From: Enoplolaimus lenunculus
Taxonomy: Eukaryota > Nematoda > Enoplea > Enoplida > Thoracostomopsidae
Assembly: GCA_030248215.1 (NCBI GenBank)
Contig: JASANG010001772.1
Location: 48,247-112,246, forward strand
Direction: 5' to 3'
DNA: 64,000 nucleotides
Shown: piece by piece, positions 36,201 to 48,200 of the stretch
Layout of the letters: the number at the start of each line of letters is the position of its first letter
Numbering within the stretch: the stretch's first letter is position 1
Notes under the pieces: model-generated
Told to the model about the DNA's origin: nothing
Databases searched by the model: none
What the model saw: the letters and a program-made list of their open reading frames with translations, nothing else
Translations under genes and position numbers: made by a program

Positions 36201-39200
36201 ATGTTTGTAAAGATTGGCCAGTTATTGATGTAATATAATCCGTTTTAGCTGAATTCTTTTCCAACGTTTAGCCAAGGTTCGGTCACGTTTTAACATTTTG
36301 CCTCGGTGTCACTCGCAGTCCCGCAACTAAAAATTTGATAATAGTGGGGCAGGAAAATTTCCAAAGCGGATAAGGTGAATTTTGCTGCTGTAGTTGTTAC
36401 CATGTTGAATGGTAATTTCAGAGCGTTGTGGATGTGGTGAAAAATAACGCGTTTGTCGCTAGCAATTATCCAGTAATTCTTAGCATTGAAAATCACTGCT
36501 CGCTGCAACAACAGATAAAAATGGCTAATATTTTCAAAGTAAGTCACATGGTGTTTATCAAACTGTCAAATCAATGCCTGAGAAACAACAGCAATTGAAC
36601 TTACCAACTACACAGATTCGTAACATAAGGCATGAGTCAAACGTTCCCGATCTTTAGCTGAATTCTGGAACTTTTTGTGTATTTTTATATTCACAAGTGG
36701 GAGTTTTTGGAACAATAACTGGTAGCCACCATTTTGGGCGTGCGAGTCTTTGAGTTTAGAACTTGCAGCTGTAACTCGCACCCGCAAAAAATCGCAGCAG
36801 CAAATGTTTTGTGAAACGATAAACGAACAAACCTTACACCTGTACGTGGTACCTGCCACTCCCAGATGGATGAACTTGCACGGCCAAATTGCAGTTGAAA
36901 GTTCTCGCAGCAAAAAAAGCGCCTCTGTATAGACCTTAATTGTTAGTGCTGAAAAAACGAGTAGTTTATATTTGAGCATTAAGCTGGCCATCAACACATT
37001 ACTGTTTTTTGGTGATTAATAAATCAGTTGTTTATATTTTAGAAATTTCTTGGCATGAACTTGGTCACAGCGTATCTTCCAGAAACTGATTTGATCCATC
37101 CGAAACTTCCATCGCCAAATCAATTAATGCATAAAATACTTATTAAAAACAAAAAGTTAGTCTTCGAACCTTGCAGTGGTCCTGCAACACAACAAAAGGT
37201 ACGTTTGTTTACTTCTTGTGTTGATTTGTTGGCACTGTTTACTTTGAATAACTTGAAGGTGTTTATCTTTTACATTATTTGTTAAAGGATAATTTTCTTT
37301 TTTTTTCGAATCCCAAACAGTTTGATTGCTACACTGCAAAAAATGGTGAGTCAAATTGACTCCCTCCGAAATAGGCTTTTTCGGACTATACAAACTGAGC
37401 CAAAATTTGACTCCGCCGGAGTCGAATTCGACGTAATGAGTCGCTCAGTGAGTCAAATTTGACTCTGGCGGAGTCGAATTTTGACTCAGTTTGTGAGTCC
37501 GAAAAAGCCTATTTCGGGGAGAGTCAATTTAACTCACCATTTTTTGCAGTGTAGCAAAACTCAAAGTGTTGTTCAAATTCACAAATGGCCGTGCTTCGGT
37601 TAACTCAGTGAAAATTCTAAAGTAACAAATTATAAACAATAATGCTTGTTGTAATTGTTTCGTTGTGACTGTTTCGCAAGAATAGCAATTGTTTGAATGA
37701 AGTATTGCATATAGAGCCAATTCAATGCACAGGTAAAAAGAGTTGCCCCGAGTTGAGTTCAACCACCCTATAAAAAGTTGTCCTGTGTCGAAAAATTTAA
37801 TCGGTTTGCAAATAATGTGAAATCCCTCGTGTCCACCACGTAACTGAGGCCATGTCGGCATATAAAAAGAAAATTATTCACATGGATCCAGCAGGTAATT
37901 CTAAACACTGTTGAAAGTTTGGTTTCTCGTATGTTACCAGAAATTTTGGGCATGGAACCTGATATATCATATAACCCATCTATTTCTGCCCTTGTATCCT
38001 CAAAGAAGTGGGGCGTAAAACCCCATAAGGCAGGAAAACCAAAATAAAAATCGGTTGAAATGCTGCCAGTTATTTCATTATATAACTACAATTTTCGCTG
38101 TGCAAATGAGGATGGGTTTTGAGTGCGGCCGCACAGGGCAGCTTGAAAGAATCTTTCGTGAAGCGGACCGTCGTGACCCGGACGTAAGCGGCCCCACTTC
38201 CATTTCATTGTATACTCTCTTGGTTTTAGTCTGGCTCACTTGATTATACCAGACACAGCAGTCGCAATTCATGTGGGTCTGACGATTCAACTGTTGAAGA
38301 TGACTATGATGATAATGAAATAGATTCTTCTGAACTGGCGAACGGTAAGCGTTCTTTAATTTTTTTAGATATTTCTATGCACTGATTAATATATGAAACA
38401 ACTAAACACATTTGAACAGAATGTATATGTCGTAGCAACATCCAATCCAACCATCAATCACGGATCCAGGATCCTCTGGTTATGGGCGATATGTTTAGTT
38501 TTCGGCAATTGTACAGTTTAAAATCGCGTTATAACACATTGGCTGGGTTTCTGAAATTGTACTTAAGTACGACTTTGTACTTAAGTACGTGCTAAGTAAT
38601 TACGTAACCATTTTGTCGTTTGTAAAAGCGTACTTAAGTTAAGTAAATACATAATCCGCTAACTAATTTTGATATATTACAATTTTACGTACAGGTGTAA
38701 CGTGGTAAGGCTGAGTTCAGTCTGAGTTTTGCACGTCGCCGCCGTTAGGCAGGCGAATCGCCGCGACCAACGGTCACAGGCAACTAAGCACAAATCGCCG
38801 TCCGCTAGGACAGGCAAGTCAATTAAAGCCTGAGCAAGCTGATCAATCGCCGCCACAAGTGCAGCTGGCAACGCAAATTACAAGCGAAGTAAAATCAACA
38901 AAATGCTGTGAATTCGTTTTATTGCAACTTCAAATACTCTGATTCAAACTGACGCCCCAAACACACAATATTCAGCTTTTATACCAGCAACATCTATCGA
39001 AATGTCAATTTTTATATTTCAAAAATGTTTAGTAGACAAAATATGAAAACTTAAAGCAAGGAGCTACAATGCGCAAAAAGCTTAAATGTTGTTTTATATT
39101 TGCCTGGATATTCTAGCCGGCGATTCTAAAATCAGTAATTGTAAACGCGTAGCGCTTAGGCGTAAGCTTAGAACAAAGTAATAGCAAATCTACATAGCAA

Positions 39201-42200
39201 ATCTACATAATGTTTTAAGCATAATTGCCAGGCCACGCCACATGCGTTCCTTCCTAAGGAAGTGCGGACCACTGCATTCCAAAAATTCACCAGTTTCCGA
39301 AATATTTGTCCCAATATTTCTGTCTATGACGTTCTTGTGAGCCTTTTACTGGCTTCTTATGCTTTCTTTTAGGCTTTCCTGTACCAAATATTTTCTGAAC
39401 ACTTTTCAATACTACCATCTTCCGCTCTCTTTTATGCAATTCCGCTAGGACCCGGCTGCTGCTGCAAATAACTTTCATCGTTCCCCACCTAATTCGAGTT
39501 GGATAAGTGTTCTAAGTGTTCCGAATCTGTCGCCCTTGGTTGCGTACTGTCCTCTATTGTCACGACAGCTTCGCACAATCTGTCGTCTTATTCTGCATCA
39601 TTTGCACCAACACTGTTTCTTCATTCCAAGGCGGCAAAGGATTATCCACAATTGCTGCTATGTGAAATCTTGGGTTTGTTCAAGGATCGTGTAACTTCAC
39701 ATGAAGTGGAATGATTTTCAGTGTTTTCCGCAAACCGTTGAAGCTTTTTTCTGCCCCACATATACAATGTACGCTGCCGAATCTGTATCCACCCGACGTT
39801 TTGGCGCACAGACATTGTCTACCGTCCCAACCGATATATCATTGTCCGATGGCGAATAATTAGCTTAAAGCACTGTGTAATGGTGATGTCGTGAATCCGA
39901 TTTAAACACTTGTCCGGATTTTTCTGGTGCGTGCTGCTGGCATTGCCCCACAAATCCATCCTGTGAACCAACTGTATGTTGTTGCTGCTGTCGTCGTTGC
40001 CGTGATTGTAGTTTCTTCCAGGTGATCCCTCTGAACTTGTTTTGCCGCTAACACTACTGGTTGTTGTGGTTCAATAGTTTGTTGTTCTAATTGTTCTTGT
40101 GGTTGAATCATTTGTTGTCGTAACTGAACTGAATACTTCCCGTTAGATTGTTGATATGTTTACTGTATAATATGCTGCTGACTCATGTGGTTGTATACCT
40201 TGAAATGGTTGCTGTTGTACAGACTGTTGCTCGCTCTCCAATTGTATTTCTACTGCTGGTCTTTTGCACTGCTCATGCACAACTTCTCGTCTTTGCGGTT
40301 ACGTCCACCTGGTTTCTGTCGTTTACCGGCAAGTATGACATGCAGCAATTTTGGATTGATCGTTTCCAAGGTTAATTACGAAGGTATCGGATTATTCGGC
40401 TTGATCGCCGTGATGTTCCAATTGCAGCGCGAATCAAATAAACTGGCGAAGCTATGCCTGACTGTCAATTGCTGGTCACGAGGCAAGAGTTCCAGTGAAG
40501 AGTGATAACGCCCATCGACGTGGTATTTTGCCATAAGATCCGCAGGAAATTCACCAAGTCTAACGTATTCTACATTCCCATCAAAATATTCAATTACGAT
40601 ATCAGCATCATTATCATTACTCTGTTGAGGTAAATACTTAAGTAAGATTTCAGAAACCTAGCCATTATTCGTTATTCTAACGATTGGCCATGTGCGCTGA
40701 AAGAACAAAAATTTTTAATTGGTGTTGTAACCTCGGCATAATTTTTGCATTTCAAAATTGTTAGTACGACAGGGCTTGGTCTAGTTTCAAATCTTGTTGC
40801 GTCCGTAAATTGAAATTTTACAATATATTTGTATGTGTACGACTACGAAACGTGCGTTTATCAATAGAAATATTATGAATTGAGATTAAGTGAGGGTTGT
40901 TTTGTGCATCCACTAACTCCCATCCGGTGGAGGGCATCGTGGCCTCAAAACGGTGCAATGTTGGAAAACAAAACAAATTTTAAAAACTCAAACTAAAACC
41001 AAGAAATGTATGTCTTCGTCCGTTGCTAAAGGGTCCGGACATCAGTTTAGGGGGCGCCGCAACATATGCACGGTTCTGCTTAATAAGCAGATACGACAAA
41101 ATAGACGACATTTAACACATGATTGTAAAGTTTCTGCTATGACCAGCGACTGCTCCAATTGCTTCCCTGGCAAATCACATCGGCGATAAATTTTGAAGTA
41201 TAGTATATTCCTTTCTTTTACGGGTTTAACTAAGTAGAAACAAAATTTCACCACGTACTTTGCTTGAAGTTCTATATTAAACAGTGACTATTGTCTTATA
41301 GACACCAAGGTCAAATGTAATGATACAAGTGCATCAAACAATTATTGCAAAACTGCACGTGTCAACGATTCGTTTAAAATGGACTCTATATCAAGGCAAG
41401 TAGTATAAAAAGAAAAGCTGAAATCAATTCACAAGCAAGCCGTTGCTACTCGATTCATTCGCACTGTCTCACTGTGTTGTTAGGATGAATCCATAGTTAA
41501 TTTTTGACTTTATACTTATGTTTTTAAATGTGTATAGCGCCTATCTCAATATTGAGTATATATCTGGTCTTTAGGCTGTGAAAATATGTTATTTAACCTG
41601 TAAACATACCTACATTTCCGTGCCTTCAAACTCCAGGTTGTAAATCGTACCTCAAAACGTAATTTCGACGCTTGTTTAAATATTGGTACATAAATGTGCG
41701 TGAGTCCGGAATTCAAGACATGAGTTCTTGCTGTATCGTATATCCGTTTGCGATAAAATTAATTGTCCGTTTAAATTATGAAAATACCAAGATTCCGCTT
41801 CTTATGTAAAGCTCAAAGTTTAGAAAGACGGGGATTTTGTCTATAAAATTTTAGAAAGATCAATGAATACCTGCACTGGTTTAATTGTATTTGTAGAAAA
41901 ACAAAACATTTTTTAAACATTTAATGCTTAAATATCCGTTTTCCGTGTTCATTATTTTGGATCAGTATATCTGTTTCCGTGACAACCCGCGTTTACACTC
42001 TGACATTAACTTCTTATTCATATATGCGTTTCCACGTACAATACTATATATTTATTTGCCTTATTTTTACAAGTTTATTGTTTAATATTCTATTTTATGC
42101 TTTTCTGTTAGTATATTAATGCACAAACCAATATCGAAGTTAAAATTTTAGTGAGTTCACTTTGTCAAGAAAGACGACAAAATCTCAACTCGATCAAGAA

Positions 42201-45200
42201 AATACTGACCAAGAAAGAATTCCAACTGTAATGTTGTCAGCTCGTGGTCGATCTGCTGGAATTCAAGTTGCTCAAGAACTGTCAGATTTGGTGGTTTATT
42301 GTCAAACGGTCAAATTTAAAGGTGTGTGGCGCCCGTTAGTAAAAGCGATGTAAACACTTTTACCTGCGCGGCATTTGAATTGACTTACGTTCATCATTAT
42401 TACTGGACATTTTCATATTGATACAGGGAGCCTGAGGCTTTAGACACTGTATGCTTAGGAAAAGATTCATATTTAGGTTTACCTTTCAGGCTCAAGCTTA
42501 GGTTTAGTAAATAATTAGACCGAGAAAAATTAAAATGTGGCAAGCGACATACTGTAGTGACCCGAATATGAGGGGGGCTGATATTTATTTGTCCTCTCAA
42601 GAGCGTAGCTCGTGTTATTCCGTTACGGACTGTTATTTATTTGTATTCCGCCCTCCGCCGCCGTTCGTCACTGATACATATCAGGTATTGTAGCTATAGG
42701 AAAGTACATTCAATACTAAAGTATGCTATAAGCTTTCGAACTCAACATTATTTGGTCCTGAAGCCGCTTGTGCAGTACAATTAGGGATAATTCACATTTA
42801 TGGACTCTAATTTGGGTTTAGGGACTCTATCCGCTTACGAACTCTTATTAGGGATACGGACTTCTATTGGTCAGGACTCAAAATGGGAACCTCATTCTTA
42901 TTCGGGTCGCTACAGTATATGCATGCAGTCTCCAAAAAATTGAATTTGTTTACTTTTGTTAGCGTAATTAGCACGAGACAAACAGTACCACGGCCAGGGC
43001 TGCAATTCGAGAAACTATATGATAGTTTCTTGCTAGCGAGTGAAGCTAGTATTTTTGACACCTATGCGATTCAGCATATTTTATTGCAACTTTTGCAAAT
43101 GTGCTTTTCTCACTTATCCAGATATTTTGAGGAAGAATATATCTCTTTATCGGGCTCGTCACCGCCCCTCCTTACGATCATCTTCTTTACCCTGTCCAAA
43201 AATATTTATCAACAGCATTAAATAAATTATATTTTACGAAAATTTCATTTACCCCAGTGGAAGCCTTCCACAATTGTACGAGTTCATTTGTTTGAAAACG
43301 TATCGCTAACTGGTCACAGGTACTATACGTATTTAAATATGTGAGCCTAAACCAAAATGTTGTTTCAACTAATGTTTAGGTTTTTCTTCGAATCCGGCTC
43401 TGGATAGCGGCTGTGTGTACAGCAACAGCAGCAGTTTTCGCAAGCATGACAGATCGCTGCATTCTAAAAATAATGGTAACGACAACATGCTGGCTTAATT
43501 GCTATTTCATTAGTAGATTTGAAATAGCGATTTTATATCATAGTAGGAATGTAATCAAACACAGGGACGTAGTCAGAATTTTATTTCGAAAAGGATATAT
43601 CTTTATTGTTTAGACTCCAAGATAAGCCAGCATCGTTATTTAAATCGTGTAAAAATGCCGTTCTTCCATCTTTCTTGAAATGTGGTAAAGTAATATTGTT
43701 ACCCATTCTTCTCGTTGTATACTGTCCTGATCAACGGAACTTCAGACGAAGCGAGCAAAAAGCTATTCTGTATGCTTTGTAATCAGTTTCTAAATTTTAT
43801 AATTTATAAACAAAATAAAAAATGTTTGGTACAATTTGACCGATTTCAGTGTAAAAGCCATTACTAAAATTTAGATCCATATTTCGGCTGGTAAGGCTTG
43901 CGGGTTTAAATATCTTCCCTGTGCTTATACATGGATCTAACGCATGAATGTCAGTTTCGTAAAAAGTTGGCGTTTTTACTTTATGTTGTTTTACACTTAC
44001 TTGATTAGTTTTATATTTTTAGTGTTCTTTTGTGCTACGTTTTGACCTCTTGTACTTATACAAGCTACGGAAAATTTCGTAACACTTGTGCACTTTTCCA
44101 CTACATTTACGCATAGTCTGAAGCAGGGTGCAACCGAAATTCCGCTTCCGGTAAGGAAATCTGGTATTTTCGCTGTCCGAGTCCTGTAATGAATTTTCCG
44201 GTATTTTCGGTGTTGAATATTTTTCCCGTCGAAAATTTCAAAAAAATTGGTATTATTATTCTAAATTATTTTTATAAAACTGTATGATCGTGTAATGCTA
44301 AAATTTTCAATTTGTACCATAGTCCATAATTTATCATACGTTTTAAGTGGAGTGTTTACACCACTGAAGTCGACAAAATAGCGTGAAAATGGATTTTTTG
44401 GTAACAAGTAGTTTTTGTTTTCCGGCTTCGGGTCCGGTATTTTTAAATTTCCGGAATATGGTCTCAGGTTTTGGTCTCAGACAGGACTTACCTATGCTTA
44501 GGCCTGAGTCTTTAATTTTACGTATGGGTGGATATGTACAATAGTTCATTTTTGCAGATACCTTACAATGTCCAGATGATGACAATCAGCAGGTGAACCA
44601 AATGCAAAGTACGTGTAGTTTTTCTAGTCAGCGCAATGTATTCAATATCGTACCATCCTCGTATCAAATACCGTCGTTCAATGAAACTCAGGTACCAAAT
44701 TTGTTGTGTTATGCCTGATTCACAGTAAAAAAGTTGGCCTAGCCACAAAATATGTCCCATCCCAGGGTTAACGAGTGGTCATTGACCCTTCCTCAACGCA
44801 AAATTTCTGTTGACCCTACTTCAACGAGTGATGTTGACCCTACCTCAACGAGTGGCACAGACTACTTGTTGAGGTAGGGTCAACGGAAAATTTTCGTTGA
44901 GGTAGGGTCAACGACCACCCGTTAACCCTGATTTGGGTCATATTTTGTGGCCAGGCCAAATTTTATATTGTGAACCAGGCATTATGACCTTTTGATTTAT
45001 ATGGTCGCGTTCTATACTTAACATAGAATTATTGTATTGGCTCTGGCCGTAGTGTAAATTGAAAGTAAAAATAACGAAAGTGGAAACAAATCGTGAGCAA
45101 AGTAGCAGAAAGACGAACGGATTACGGATATTGAAGTATAAATGTATCATTGATGTTTTATTTTAAGAAATAGGAGATTTACTGACATGTTTAGGATATT

Positions 45201-48200
45201 GAATAAATTTTGTAATTTTATTCTCATATCGAACGACTGCAGAGTCTGTAAGCTGATAGAGTCCCTAAACCATAACTAGAGTCCATAAATGTCAGTATCC
45301 CTAATTATAGCACATAAATGACTGCAAGACCAAATAAAGTATATTCCTATGTATAACCTTGCAGTATCGCTCAAGCTATTGATACAAGGCAAAATACGTT
45401 TAATTCAACGGATAGTTGCAATACCGGATATATATCATCAACGAAGGGTGACGGAGGGCGGGTTGAAAATAAATAACAGTCCGTAACCGAATAACAGGGG
45501 GTACCCTCTGGAGACGCCAAATAAATATCAGTCCCCCTCTTATTCGTGTCACTACAGTACTTAAGTACGACTTAGTAAATAAGTACGTGCTAAGTCATTA
45601 CTTAATGATTTTGTCGTTTTTAATAGAGCACTTATAAGATAAGTAAATAGTTAAGTCGATGATTAAATTTAAATGATTAAAAGTTAACCGTTGAGAAATA
45701 TATTAAGCTTTTCAAATAAACGTTTCATTCAACGGATAATTCCAGTACCGGATATAAATAAGTAACGAAGGGAGACAAAGCGCGGGTTAAAAATAAATGA
45801 CAGTCGGTAACCAAATAACAGAGAGGGGTTACGCGCTTAAGAGGCCAAATAAATATCAGTCTTCCTCTCTTATTCGGGTTACTGCGGTATGTATGCTTAT
45901 GATATGATTTTCTTGATATGACATTGCCTGGGTATCCAAAATCTTACTTGTGTATTCACTTAAGTCATACTTAAGTAATTACTTAGGTTACCGACTTAAT
46001 TAAATACTTAACTCTTTGAGCAGATACAAATAAACACCAGATATGAGAAACGATCATAACAAAAAAGTTATAGTTTTGCTTTTTAAGGAGGTATCACGAG
46101 TTGATAATTTGAATTAGGCCAAGGCCAATGTGACCGAACTGTTGCTCTGTAATATATCAAATTTAGTCAGCAACTTAAGTATTTACTTAACTTAAGTACG
46201 CTTTTAAAAACGACAAAAGGGCTAAGTACTTGCTTAGCACATACTTAAACACTAAGCAGGGTTTCAACAGAAACTAAAATCTGCCGAAACAGGAACAGCA
46301 ACAGGAATTGAATTTTTATGCAGGAACCGGAATTTGAAATAATTTTCATCACCGAATTACTGTTGGGCTTTTTAGAAAACTTGCCAAAAATGGCTTAACG
46401 TAATTTTCAGCTATTTAATCATTAAGTTTTGCGAAAACACATCAGGAACAAATTAGTAACAGAATTGAACTGGGTACAAAACACTAATTTTGAAATAAAA
46501 AAAATTTCTCAAAGACAAAGTTTCCAATATTTCAATGATTACGAATAATTTGCCACAATACCGTAAAAATTCCGGTTCCTGCAGCTTTGAATGCAGGAAC
46601 AGGAATAGGAACAGGAATCAAATTTTTGCAGGAATTCCGCCCGGAACAGGAATTCCGGTTAAACCCTGGTACTAAGTTATATGTAAGTAGGGTTTTAGAA
46701 ACGCGGCCAATGTCTTACATTTTGTGGTAATCTGTTTTTCAAAAACATTTGCTTAAGTTGGCGACTTAAGTAATTACTTAAGTGTAAACTTAAGTAAGTA
46801 CTTAAATAAGATTTCAAAAACCAGCCAGTATCCTTTAAAACAATCGTCAAGCGCATATTAATGCAGTTTTGTGCAACGTCGTATTATAAATTAACTGGAC
46901 CAATTGTGAAAGTGCGAGTAAAGTACAATATGATCAGAAAAAACTGTCGGATAAAGTTTGAATTTTAGGCGAAAAAAATTTGCAGGAAAGAACCAAAAAA
47001 GCTCGTATCGTATACCGCTAGTCACTTAGTGCGCACATATCCCGGCGGTATGCGTATTGATTCGTCCAATTATGATCCGCTTTTGTTTTGGACTTTCGGA
47101 ATTCAAATGGTAGCGTTAAATTATCAAACTTTAGGTAGGTTATCGAAAGTAAACTAGGTGCACAAGTGAAATATTGAAATTGAAATATAAAATTGTGTTA
47201 CTTTAGCATTATTGACGAAAGAAAGATTAGAACGGATATCTAGTTAATCACTGCCACTGTAAATTCCAGTGAGTTGATTTTATCTCTCAGAATGAGTTAA
47301 ATCCACTCAGAAGTCTGAGCTGTGAATTAGGTCTTTCAGAACTCAGAATTAATTAACTCACCCGGAATTAAACCAGCTCAGACCGAGTTACTGTTTACTG
47401 TTTTTAACTCAGAAATAACCAGAAATGACATAATTAGCTCTCTGACTTGATTAATCAACTCATCGGAATTTAGAGTGTGGGTGAACTAAACATTTTCGCG
47501 TTTTTGTGACGAATACTATGTGCAACTATTTGCAGAGATTTATCCCAAATAAATGTTACAAAATTTTATGTTCCAAAATCAATAAAATAATTTTGAGACG
47601 AACTTGATACAAATATAGTATTTTTAGGTCTCGCACTATGCAAATTTAACCCACATGTGCTTACCTTGGTTTGTGAAGAGTATTAGTAAAATGAATTTAA
47701 ATCTGTTAGCAAGTTTTGCTTTTACGCATCTGCCTCATTTTATGTTCCGACAAAATTTGTTGAATAGTAAGCCTGGTTATCGGGTCCATTTGAATTAGGC
47801 AAACCTATAGTGATAAGTTTAGAATAATTGTATTACTAATAAATGACACATTTCAGATGCAGCTAGTGCACTGAATACTGCTATGTTCGAACAGAATGGC
47901 AGTTGTGGATATCAGTTGAAACCAGCGGTCTTGTATGATTCTTGCCATCTACAACATTTTACCTTTAACCCTTGGCAGGATGTTTATCCACCCACGGCTT
48001 CTAGGCGTCTGGAGCTGAAGGTAAAATTTGTATTCTGCAAAATATCGGAACAAACATAAACTTGTACCGCAGGGTGGCGATAAGAGATGCAAAATAACAA
48101 CACCTGAAATTCGTGGGTGGTGTATTTTGTTTGCGATAATGATTTACTAGCCAAAATGGTTACAAAATTTGCAACACCAACCAAAAAATATACCAGAAAA

